A DNA stretch of 64,000 nucleotides. It comes from Theobroma cacao (lineage: Eukaryota; Streptophyta; Magnoliopsida; Malvales; Malvaceae). The position numbers were made by a program, and so were the translations under genes. The stretch is taken from NCBI RefSeq assembly GCF_000208745.1, contig NC_030858.1, positions 24,675,392 through 24,739,391 of the forward strand, given 5' to 3'. The notes under the pieces were generated by a model. The model had not been told where the DNA came from. It did no database searches and worked only from the letters and a program-made list of their open reading frames with translations. How positions within the stretch are numbered: position 1 is the first letter of the stretch; every line of letters begins with the position of its first letter. This document shows positions 23,284 through 33,804 of the stretch, piece by piece.

Positions 23284-23687
23284 TGTTACACACTTGCTTA
23301 TGTTTCCAACTTAAAAGATGTACCTGTTAGGTGGAGGAAGAATTTAAAAACCTAAGACCAATCTTATCTCTTACTAATGTGGGATCCATGACGTTCTACC
23401 TCATCCAATTGTGCAACGCCTTTATTGCAACAACTATTTCACCCATAAAGGAGAAAGACCATACCTTTTGACCCTAGTATCTCTCATGGGGGTTTTTTTG
23501 TCAATGAAGAGTTGGGTTTGCTTTGATACCACTTGTTATGGACCCATATTTCCAATTCAAAAATATGACTATTAGGTGAAGGAAGACCTTTACATATAAA
23601 CCTAAAACCTATCCCATTTTTTATTAAGGTGATAACCGTGACACTAAAAAGAGGTCTACCTTGAGTTTAGATGTTAATAGCAACCAT
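23284..23687 (-). mobile_element. TRIM-like miniature LTR element (tentative)
   Basis: Two related segments of about 110 bp, starting near 23292 (TATGTTTCCAACTTAAAAG) and 23543 (CATATTTCCAATTCAAAAAT), both run on through GGTG(G)AGGAAGA, AAACCTAA and TCTACC. Just left of the second, the minus strand reads TGGTATCAAAGC (23520-23531), a PBS-like motif two bases from a TG (23534). This is the layout of a terminal-repeat retrotransposon in miniature. GCAAG occurs at 23279-23283 and 23688-23692 as a possible target duplication, but the right end lacks a clean CA. Confidence 0.45.
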
Positions 23688-23925
23688 GCAAGCATAAAAT
23701 GTGCGTTTGGAAGTAATTTAAGTAACATGATATGCTCTATTGATGTGCCACTTTATTATTGGGTCTTTATGGTTCAAAAGTCATTTCTATCTATTTGGTT
23801 TTTACTATTTTATGACTATTTAAATTGAGTGGAACTTCTTATTTATGAGTACTCTATTGAAATAAATATTTACTACCTAATAATTACATGTAATGTGTAA
23901 TAAATAATTTACTTTTTTAAAAAAA

Positions 23926-24686
23926 TCAAATTACGCAATTAGTCCATATACTTTGTCAAAAGAGTGGATTTAATTGCTATAAAATAATTTGTAAAATTTG
24001 AGTTACTATACTTTTTGAAATTGATAGTGTCAAACTATAAATACAATCATTAACGGTGTTAAATTTTTTTCGTTATCTATACTAACATGGTATTTGACTG
24101 TATAGACATGGCATCTAAGAATGATGCAATGATCATGCAATGAAGTTTTTCAGCTAACCTATTGAAACAAATAAAAAATCCAACTAAGTTGTCGAGCCCT
24201 TTGTTTGATTAGTCTCAATTCTTTTTCGATTTTTCCCCTTTCTTGATTCTCTCTCAATTATTCCTCAAACCAATATTGCAATTGGATTGAAACTTTGTTT
24301 ATCCTTTTTTGAAATCGTCGTAAATTATAATTGAATTGGAAAATTACAATGGAAATGAAAATGGCAAATATATGGTGTAGTTACTAGGAATGATTCACCA
24401 AAGTTGATTCTAAAGATTGCAAATTAGGTTTGAATACTAACACCACATAGGCATAATCATTACATCATTCTTAATCGTCGAGTCATCATTATCATATCAT
24501 CAAATTTAATGTCCGCCCATACAGTCAAATACCATGTCCAAATAGATAATGAAAACTTTTAACACATTATGATTAAACTAACATTGTTAATTTTGAAAAA
24601 TATAGACATTCAATTTTTACAAATTATAGTATAAAAATTAAATCCACTACTTTGATAAAGTACATGGAGTAATTACATAATTTAAC
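23926..24686. mobile_element. MITE with long terminal inverted repeats
   Basis: The left arm begins TCAAATTACGCAATTAGTCC and the reverse complement of the right arm begins GTTAAATTATGTAATTACTCC. Similarity continues for about 190 bp on each side through GTGGATTTAATT, ATTATCTAT and CATGGTATTTGACTGTATGG-like blocks. The loop is non-coding. Flanks ACTTTTTTAAAAAAA and TTTTAAAAG may hold a decayed 8-9-bp target duplication. Long TIRs plus such a TSD would suggest Mutator, but this is inference. Confidence 0.7.
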
Positions 24687-25597
24687 TTTTAAAAGTATAT
24701 TGAATTAATATGATTTGAACATAAACCACATATACTGAAACCTGAGGTAAACTAACCGTTTTATAAAATCATTTCATTTTGATGGAGCCTAAAATCATTT
24801 AAGAAACATGTCGCGAAACTTCAGGAGAGAGAACTTGAGTTGGAATCTTGTGATAGATGTAACTTAAAATATTTAAATCATTAAAGACAAGAAAGAAAGA
24901 AATGCCATGAGTGGAAATATTTTTCTTCTTCTCATTCTCCCACCAAATCGGTAATTCAAAAACCTTTCCTTTTTTTCTCCTACGCTTCCTTGGAAAGGGC
25001 AGTTTTTCCATAGTGCAAGCAAGAGCAAGTTAATGTAAACAATTTTAATAAAATGCAATGCAGTGAGAGATAAAGCCTCCTAAAACTACTTGTCAAGGCC
25101 AACCATTTTTAGGTTTATTTACCACAATTCCCCCATACCCTGTTCCTTTGGCCTTGTTGGTATTTACTTTCAAGCCGGGGCTCCATCAGAGGGAAGCAGT
25201 AATGCTCTGCGTAGGAGTTGAAAACTATTGGCTGGCTCCACTGTATTAGCAGGCTTTTCTTAACTCAGCAGATTGCTGTAGTACATAAAATTTTTCACAG
25301 CCTGCAGACTATTCATTTGCTAGCCATTTGGCGTTGCTTGACTCAAGTTAAACGTCCGATGGACCCATCACACTGTCATATTAATTGGAATTTAAGTAGC
25401 TGAATTTGATTGAGATCTGTTCCCAACCAAACCAATTTATCCACGTGGGTCCCCTTGATTTCCATTACAGTTGGAAAAAAAGTAATTGCAAAAATACAAC
25501 ACAAAGACAGAGAAAGAAAGAGATTATACAACACATCACTCATGTTGATGGTCCAGTGTTTATATGGATACAGTAATAACAGTAGCTGTAAATTCCA
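24687..25597. other. 3' flank of the lipid transfer protein gene
   Basis: This is unique-looking AT-rich sequence with no element recognised and no convincing gene. The first few hundred bases downstream of the stop codon (toward lower coordinates) should contain the gene's 3' UTR and poly(A) site. Short frames here (for example 24799-25011 minus, 25218-25403 plus) show no family features. Confidence 0.5.
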
Positions 25598-26372
25598 TCA
25601 CACACCAAAGCTTTGATGTAGAGTGAAAATCCATAAGGAAACACCAAAGGCCATCTCTACTCCCACCCATCTCTTTCCCTTTCCTCCATCACTTTTCTCT
25701 GCAGCAGTTGATGCACTGCTGGTGGAGTTCCCTACATATATCAGTAATAACAATGAGGGAAAAATGGTAAAGAGAAAATAAAAAGTTAATTTATGAAGAA
25801 AAAATTTATTAAAAATTGTCAGATATTAGCAAAGAGATCATGTATATGTTACCGTTGGCAGCTGGGGTATTGGCATGCCCCTCTGTCAGCTTTTCATATC
25901 CTTCAAATGCCTTTGCCTCTTGGGAGTTAGGTGCCAAGTGCAGAAGGGCTGAATTCACAGCCAAAATAGAAACCGGTCAAATTAAAAGAAAGAAAATCAA
26001 AGTTGTGATTATATACAGGAGTACATATGATTACTTACAGATGCACTCTGTCATGTTAACAGGTGCATGACATGTGCTAGGAAGGGTTGCTGCAAGAGTA
26101 GCGTTGATCTTGAGGCCCAGGCTGGGGTCATCTCTATCTTTAATCAAGACACAGAGGCACTTCCTGCTCTTATCCAGCACCTGTTTGAGCCCACTGCAAC
26201 AATCTATGGTGGGGGTTTTCGACTGCCCGCCAACATATGGGAGACATGAAGCAAGCCCGACTAGCTGATTAGCACATTCTGTTTTGTCTTGGTTGACATC
26301 AGAGCTTGCAAAACCAAGCAGCATCAGAAGCAAGATGAATGAGAGTGTCAAAGTTTCATGTGCTGAGTCCAT
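25598..26372 (-). CDS. GPI-anchored non-specific lipid transfer protein (LTPG/YLS3-like)
   Basis: Three exons on the minus strand: 26039-26372, 25853-25948 and 25598-25731, joined at GT/AG introns (GTAAGT at 26038, GTAACA at 25852). The total is 564 nt, encoding 187 residues. Residues 1-24 are a signal peptide ending near FASS. The eight-cysteine motif is complete: C33, C43, C58-C59, C72, C74, C101 and C110, in the C-C-CC-CxC-C-C order that forms four disulfides around a lipid-binding cavity. N90 and N106 are in N-x-T sites. Exon 3 encodes an S/T-rich linker, then a basic KGKRW and a hydrophobic tail (VGVEMAFGVSLWIF), the layout of a GPI-anchor signal. The protein should be exported and tethered to the outer plasma membrane or wall, where this family is linked to cuticular lipid export and defence. 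The segment IKDRDDPSLGLKINATL places it with LTPG/YLS3-like proteins. The exact orthologue is not assigned. Confidence 0.93.
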
Positions 26373-26486
26373 TATTTCCTCTGGTGGGGAGAAGGGAAAG
26401 GAAAAGGGAAGGCAAAAAGAGATAAAAGAAAAGAGAAGAGAGGGATGGAAGTGAAGAGACTGTTCCAGGGGGCTTTAGTTAAATAC
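26373..26486 (-). promoter_or_regulatory. 5' UTR and TATA box of the lipid transfer protein gene
   Basis: On the minus strand a TATTTAA box lies at 26479-26485, about 107 bp before the ATG. It is followed by a strongly CT-rich leader (pyrimidine patch) from about 26455 to 26385. The ATG context is AATAATGGAC. This supports 26372 as the start codon and transcription starting roughly 30 bp after the TATA. Confidence 0.6.
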
Positions 26487-28480
26487 CACTAAAACAAGAG
26501 AATGACAAATGGGAAAGAGTAGTGTTAAAAGTGGTGGGTGGCGGTGGGAGTTGAAGTTATTGTGGTACACACTATCAAGTCCCACACGGGTCTTCACATG
26601 TGATGAACATTATTTGTCTTTAACTAAGCAAGCCCACCTTTCTTTTTCTTTTTTTTTTTTGAAAGGTAAGTCTACCTTTCTACTTAAGTAATAAAATTCC
26701 AATATTAATCACCTTAACAACTGGCCACTGTATTACATCTGTTCTATGCTCCCTCTCCTCTCTCAACTTTGTTTTTTTTGTTGGATATCTTGAAATTATA
26801 ATTTTTTAGTATCTTGATATTCTTATTTTTTTATATTTTAAATTTATTTTTCATTTTTTATTAAAAATCAATATTGTAAAAGAATTTAAAAATTTTCTAT
26901 GATATACTCTAAATTCTAAAATCATATTTAATTAGTATATTTTATCTGAAAATCTATTATTTGATTTCAAACCTATAGGTCAAATCAGATGATAGATTTT
27001 TTTTTATTATGTATTTTATTTGATAGGCTTTATTTTTTATTTATAATGTATGTATATATAAGTACCGATAGTGGAAAACTTTTTGATTGATGAAAATGGT
27101 TATGTTTGTTCATTTATATTTCTGAATTTTCATTTTAAATTTTTTATTAATACTTTTTATAAAATTTATCTAATTTATAAATATATAAAGATTTTAATTG
27201 CCTCAAATGACTTTCATTAAAAAATATGTTTTTACTATTGATATTAATATATTTATCCCATTTGTGAATAAAATTTCTAATTGCATTAAATGAATTTATA
27301 AATTAAAATGTATTATAAAATTATATTAAAAATTATTATAAAAAGTATTAAATTAAATTTTTTATAATCTAGGCAAGATTGGGCCTTTAATAAGGCCACT
27401 TAAGTAAGGACTTTAGGCCTCAAATTTGAAAATGTCCTATATTTTTATAATAATAATATATTTAATTATATTAAAAATATGTAAAAATTAAGATAATTAA
27501 TAAAATATTCACCTATTCTCTCATACCTAATAAATATTTATTTTCTTTCACTTTTATATTCCTATTAATTCTGAAATAACTATCTCATTTTTAGTAAAAA
27601 TATGTAAAAATTAAAAATAATTATTAAAATAACATATTCTCTCACTTCTCTAACTATATTCCTAATAAATTTCAACTTTTTATCATTTCTCAATTCCTAC
27701 AATGCAATTAATTATTAACTATTTCTCCTATTTCCAATCTATTTAATGATCTCTAACAGTATTTTTTTTCTTATCTATTTTTTCTATTTCCAATCAATTA
27801 ACGGTAAGATGTATTTAATATTTTTCAACAACTATTCTATTTCCTATACATAAAATCAATTTTTTTTTCAATTTATAATATTCACTTTTGAATTCTTCTT
27901 CCTTCATTTGTTCTTTCTTCTTTTAATTTTAATTTTGCTCCAAAAAATATGCAGGAAGCCTATTATATTATTATTTTCATGAAACCGTGAACCTCATTTA
28001 TAATTTGCAATAAGTATTCAATAATTAGGTACTATTGTTCTAATCTTTACAAACTTTTTTATTTTAAATTAGAGTTTATATTATATTATTATATTATCCT
28101 TATTTTATGTGATAATAAATTTATTTGAATTAGAAATTTTGATCATTAATTTTATACTAACCATTTAAAAAATATAATATTATTATAATAGTTAAATATT
28201 TTTAATACTTTATAATAAATATTTGAATATATCAAATTAAAAATATTAATTTTGTCATTCAGAACTTAAAAAAAATTTAATTTCAATAAAAAAACCTCAT
28301 TTAAATATTTTACTTTCAATTTTTAAAATTATTAAGCGGTTCCCAAATCTAAGCTCTAAATAAAATGTGTCCTCCTATTGTTTTAGTATGAGGTAAGAGG
28401 AACTTGAATTGAGCTATGCCTATGAGAAACAAGATACATGTGTCAAGTGACGCATGTGACATTTTTCTCTGGGTAAAGTC
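26487..28480. other. AT-rich upstream region
   Basis: This is extremely AT-rich sequence with many short runs of A and T. No open frame with family features is present. GGCCTTTAATAAGGCC (27381-27396) is a near-perfect short palindrome, followed by a second AGGCCT at 27415. It may be decayed transposon sequence, but I cannot assign it. Confidence 0.4.
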
Positions 28481-28751
28481 AAAAATAATAATAATAATAA
28501 TAATAATATAGTAATAAGAGAAAAGCTTAACGTGGTTTTTGCTGGAAGAGTGGAACCTCCATTTATGTTCTCTAGGCTAAAAGGAAAGCCTCTATTGGAA
28601 GTAAAAAGGACAGTAGTACGATATTCTTTGGTCCATGAGGTGAAACATTTTTGTCGCACATGTGTGGCTCCTTGGAAGTGTCAGATTAATGGGTGGAATA
28701 AGACATAAAATTTAATCACATCTGATATATCTATATATCTATATCTATATA

Positions 28752-28795
<44 letters not shown>

Positions 28796-28800
28796 TATGC
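28480..28800. repeat. Microsatellites (AAT)n and (TA)n
   Basis: An (AAT/ATA)n tract lies at about 28482-28508, and an imperfect TATC/TA tract that becomes a pure (TA)n run lies at about 28722-28792. Confidence 0.95.
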
Positions 28801-29599
28801 TGTGAGAGCCAGCTCGTGAAAGTTTTGTTTTGAGTGAACCCGTGATCAGTATGGATCAATCCGTGATAAATGACCAATTACTTAACTTGATATGGGACCC
28901 CCCAAAATGATTTCTTCTTAACTAATATTGCAAGCGATGAAGCCCTACTTCGTCCATACAAACATCTGTCAACTCTTTCTTTTCTTTTTTGTTTATTACT
29001 GTTCCAGCTAAAATCTTGGACCTCAATCAACCTTGAAACTCATTTGGGCACCCGCAATTAATATATAAGTAATGAGAGAGATTAGAGCTTGATCCAACTA
29101 TTCGCCTTAATTTCTGACAATCAAGTCAGTAAAGAGGTGAGAGAAAACAAAGAGGGTATGAGAGAGAGAAAACAGGAGGCCTTGAAAAGCCAACCTGACT
29201 AGACTTATTGAGGTTGCCGCCCAAGTCAGGATACCACCTTAAAATCTCATCCATCCTCTTAAATTAATTATATTATTAAAATATTAAAAACTTATGTTAA
29301 TATTTCAATAATTTAAATATATCTTAAAACTAGCATTTAATTAAAATATATTATTAATTAATGTTATATGTTTTACAATTAGATTGAGTCGTATTTAAAT
29401 ATTTGACTCATTAATTATTACAAAATAATAAAGTTTAAATCCCCATTCTTTCAATTTTCAATAAAAAAAATTTACCTTGATTCAAAGTTTATCTTTATAA
29501 ATCTTATCCAAACCCTTACTTTAATATTATTATTATATTTTTATATGCTATGTATCAAAAAAAAAAAATTCCCCTTGAGGTTGTTGAGAACCATATATC

Positions 29600-29759
29600 C
29601 TTATTTTTCAATAAATGTTAGACTTTTTATCATAATTTTTTTCTTAGGATTTCTTATACAATAATGGAAGTCCAAATTAAGTTGATAGTTAATTCAAAAC
29701 ATTCATATGCTTAAAATTTTAAGATTTTTTTAATAAATTTTATTAGGAGTAAAAATGTT

Positions 29760-29801
<42 letters not shown>

Positions 29802-30710
29802 CATAAAATAATTGTTAGACTTTTTTATTCTGACTTTTTGGTTTGGATTTCTTATACAATAATGGGAACCTAAATTAAGTTGATAATTAACTCAAAAAGT
29901 TTCATATGCTCAAAATTTTTTATTTTGATAAATTTCAATGGGGGCAAAAATGTGTGTTTATGTAGTTTTACATAAAATAATTGTTAAGACTTTTTTATTA
30001 CAATTTTTTCTTTTGATTTCTTATACGATAATGGAAGTCTAAATCAATTAATGGTTAAATCAAAAAGATTAATATGCTAAAATTTTTAGATTTTTATAAA
30101 TTTTAGTTGGGAGTACTGTTTTCATTAAAAGTTCTAATGTTTTTAATTTTGTGGGGCAAACTGATTATTTTTATTAAAGTTTAAAAATCTTTTACATAAT
30201 TTCAATAAATTTTTAAAGTTCAGTGGAGGCAATTGCTCCACAATTTTACATGTAAATACGTACTTGAATAAGTAATAAGACCTATTTATAAAGTTGATAA
30301 TTAACTCAAATTAATGATTCATGTGATCAAATTTTGAATTTTGTTAAATTGTAGTGAAAGCGAAAGTGTGGGTTTGTGCATGTGCGCATTTGAATGTGTA
30401 TGTACATATAAAATAATTGTTGCAACTTTTTTATTATAATATTTTCATTGAATTTCTTATATAATTTTAAAAATCTGAATTAAGTTGGTGGTTAACTCGA
30501 AAAGATTCATATGCTGAAAATTTTAGATTTTTATAAATTGTGAGAGTAAAAGTATTATTTTCATTAAAAGTTTTAATATTTTTAATTTTGTGAGAGCAAA
30601 GCGATTATTTCTATTAAAGTTCTAAAATTTTTCATATAATTTCAATAAATTTTTAAAAGTTCAATGGAGGCAATTGCCTCACAAATTCACATGCAAATCC
30701 CTCCCCGATA
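29600..30710 (+). repeat. Degenerate direct-repeat array
   Basis: A block of about 170-195 bp containing TTTCTTATACAATAATGG, AATTAAGTTGAT and TCATATGC recurs near 29649, 29848, 30017 and 30453. The latter two belong to a higher-order unit of about 440 bp: the phrase AAAGTTCTAATGTTTTTAAT through GGAGGCAATTGC occurs near 30128 and 30567. A (TA)n tract at 29766-29798 lies inside. It is non-coding and its origin is unknown. Confidence 0.75.
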
Positions 30711-31549
30711 AGATTAAAATCTAGAGGTCCTAAGTTCAAGTTTTACGTTAATTTATTGGTGGGTTGATCCATTTTTGAGATGTAATACTTGATTTATATT
30801 GATACGATTTCACCAAAATAAACCTATTAATTTTTTCTTCCAATATATATTGGGTCAAGAAGGAATGGTTTCACATGCATTTTTTTTTCAATCAAATAGA
30901 GGAATTATTAATGCACCTACTTCCTGTTTATTGAGAGTATTGGTCATATGCGCATGATGACTACTGGTAACCAATTTCATTTATTTGACATGGAATCACC
31001 ATTAAAGGTCTGAGGATTGGAATAAACGAGAACGAAGTATCAATCAAAATGCCAGCGATGTAAGGTAATGTATACTGAGCTATTGGGCGACACGTGTACT
31101 TGCTAGCTAGACCAAAAGCTAACATGCTGTTTTCCTCCATTAGGTTTGACTGTTATGATGCAAAAATCAAATCATTAGTGAGATTAAATTTGAAATCAAA
31201 GAATCTTATATATATTTTTAGAAAAAATATAAAACATGCCTTTTTTTTAGAGATGTGGCATGCTGTTATTTTTGTGTTTGGACACGTCAAACATCTGATT
31301 ATTAACTCTATCCGTCAAAAGTACAATCTATTTAATGAGATGAAAGATGAAGTTCTTAATTATGAAATTATTTGTTCAAGTATCAATTGTGTCATTAACT
31401 CTTCATATATACAGGTATCCTTCCTCCTTGATTTTTAGTTTGTTACCACTGTTGAATTTGGTTGATTACAAATTTGAATCCAAGGTAGCAGTAGGATCAC
31501 CCTAACAGTTTGACTAATCACCAAAAATTTGATATGGACATTTATAATT
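30711..31549. other. Spacer left of the Ty3 element
   Basis: No gene is recognised. The 114-codon frame at 31094-31438 (plus) is AT-rich with no recognisable domain and no good start context, so I do not call it. The final 5 bp (31545-31549, ATAAT) are the target duplication of the Ty3 element. Confidence 0.4.
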
Positions 31550-31950
31550 GATGCAGTGAGTTAGCATGAAAACAAAGGTTTGTACTCGACATAGCTTTTA
31601 AGGTTGATAACCAAATTTCAAACGTAGAAACTTACACTCAAAATTTGAGAGACAATATAATATTATTCAATAATTCAAAAGAATAAATTAAGTTGTCTAA
31701 TAATTAAGCCTAAAGGTACTATTCATAATCTTACTTGATTTAAATTTAGAGTTCAAGTAAAGTAAATTAAAATAAGAAAGTATTCTACTCTAAACCCCTT
31801 TAGAGTACAAGAAAAGTAAATTCCTAAACTTATGGTTATTTGTTGTCCAAGTAAATTAAAATAAAAAAAATTCTATTATTCTTAATAAGAATCCTAACTA
31901 AATTAGAAAAATACTAAATATTAAAATTACTTGTTAGACTATCTACGTTA
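31550..31950 (-). repeat. 3' LTR of Ty3 element
   Basis: This LTR is bounded TGATGCAGTGAGTTAG...CTACGTTA and is 401 bp. It is aligned by eye over its full length with 37888-38300, with many substitutions and small indels. The terminal CA has mutated to TA. Confidence 0.9.
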
Positions 31951-31979
31951 TTCCCTTCCATTTGAGAAAAAAATCAACC

Positions 31980-32914
31980 TCAAGTTAACTTGTACATCTT
32001 AATATATGGTCATCTGACGAATAAAATGGGTAAATATCCGTCACATTAAATGTTTTCGAAATTTCCAATATGTCTGGCAAATCCACGACATATGCATTGT
32101 CATTAATCTTTTTAAAAATCTGGTATGGTCCATACTTCTTAGGCTATAACTTACTATTAGTTCCCACTGGAAACCTTTCTTTTCGTAGAAACACCATCAC
32201 CTAACCTTCTACTTCAAAAATTTGCTTTCTACGATGTTAGTCTGCAGCTTTCTTATACTTGGCATTAGCTTGCTCTAGATTTTGGTTCACCTTTGCTTGA
32301 ACATCTTGCATCTGATTAACCATATTTTTAGTAGCTACACTAAATCTAGGAACTTTAGGTAGTTTGATCAAGTCAAGAACATGTTGTGGTGACTTTGCGT
32401 ACACAATAGAAAATGGAGATTTTCCTGTCACACTATGAATATCACTATTATAAGCAAACTCTGCTTGTGCCAATGCAAAATCCCACTACTTTGGTTTATC
32501 TCAACAAATACTACGAATCAGATTGTCAAGGGTTCTGTTTACTGACTCAGCTTGGCCATTAGTTTATGGATGAGTTGTGCTACTATAATTTAAGGATGAA
32601 TCAAACATCTTTCATAAAATCCTTTTAAAATGGGCAAGAAATTTGTTGTCCCGATTTGAAGTGATGGTTTTAGTCACACCACGTAAACAAACAACCTCCT
32701 TGAAAAACAATTTAGCTATTCTGCTTGCATTTGAAGTCTTCTTACAAGGGATAAAGTGCGTCATTTTAGAAAACCTATCAAGCATGTCATCTAGCCTAGG
32801 AATTGGAAACTTGTATCCAACAATAATCTTGTTGATGGCTCGACTATCTACACACATCCTCCAAGTCCCATCCTTTTTTGGGGTTAGTAAGGCGGGAACT
32901 GCACATAGACTCAT
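31980..32914 (-). pseudogene. Ty3 pol: RT start fused to integrase
   Basis: Reading from 32914, residues [20 protein letters not shown] and the following SRAINKI...[10 protein letters not shown] are the start of reverse transcriptase. Directly after, in frame, comes [19 protein letters not shown], which belongs to the integrase core (the usual context is a D followed by RFSKM). The catalytic RT fingers and palm, RNase H and the integrase N-terminus are missing. Downstream follow a TNGQAESVNRTL integrase motif with a stop before it, [20 protein letters not shown] (32473 onward), and a C-terminal stretch (VFLRKERFPVG, KKYGPYQI) near 32200-31990. The product cannot be functional. Confidence 0.88.
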
Positions 32915-32920
32915 ACTTTC

Positions 32921-33640
32921 CTAAATATGTCTTTTACACAGTAATTCCTCCACTTTCTCATTAAGAATCTCGCTCTCTTTTGGGCTTAGCCTATAATGAG
33001 GCAAATTTGGTAAACTAGCACTAGGAATCAAATCAATAGGGTGCTGAATATCCCTCATGGGAGGTAAACTGTCAAGTAAATCTTCTGGTATCACCTCACT
33101 GAATTCTTCTAGTAATAGTTTGATTGCTTTTAAATGCTCTATTATTTTTTGATCTTCTTCAATTAACAATACTTGTTTTATAATCAAAGCACGCACCTCT
33201 TTTGACTCCTTGAAAGCAGCCTCTATCTCATTCCTTGAATGAGCAAGGGTAAAGAAAGTCCGCCCCTTTACTTTAGAAGCTTTTGTTTTGACACCTCCTT
33301 TCATTGGCAATAAAGTAAACTTTATGCCATCTTTCTCCAGTCTATAAGTGTTTTCTCTCCCATCATGCTATGCTGCAACATCAAATTGCCAAGTGACAAG
33401 CATCCATATTCATAATATTACAATATTCCTCATCCTTGTATTTGCTAATGGAAAAAGGTATTTTACACCATTTTGTTACATGAATCTTCTTTACTACCTT
33501 AATCTAGCCAATAGTGTATGGATTAGGGTGTTTTTTAGCTTTAAGACCCAAACTCTAAACAACAACCTTATCGATAATATTTTCACAACTTCCACTATCA
33601 ATAATCATATCAAATAATTGGTTAGTGATAGTGTATTTGG
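32921..33640 (-). pseudogene. Ty3 protease and protease-RT linker
   Basis: The minus strand near 33614-33550 reads IIDSGSCENIID, with the DSG catalytic triad of the aspartic protease, followed by an in-frame stop. The linker 33310-32921 (129 codons, including FSEVIPEDL and PMRDIQHPIDLIPSASLPNL) is the region that normally leads into RT. Upstream (33800-33640) the acidic DGDDDEYEDY stretch connects to gag across the A3 insertion. Confidence 0.82.
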
Positions 33641-33804
33641 TTTGAAATAATTGATTTTGTTGAGTGTTATCCTCCTATTTTGGAGACAACATCATTCTTC
33701 TCACCACATAGTTCTGACCATCTTTATAATCCTCATACTCGTCATCATCCCCATCTAGACTACAGCAAATTTCATCATTCTTTTCTTCTCGTTCCACCAC
33801 ATGA

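Noticed and set aside
26067..26268. Two plus-strand frames antisense to the lipid transfer protein gene
   Set aside because: They are shadows of exon 1, whose minus-strand reading carries the complete cysteine motif and splice sites.
31094..31438. 114-codon plus-strand frame left of the Ty3 element
   Set aside because: No recognisable domain, AT-rich, no homologue recognised, no promoter context.
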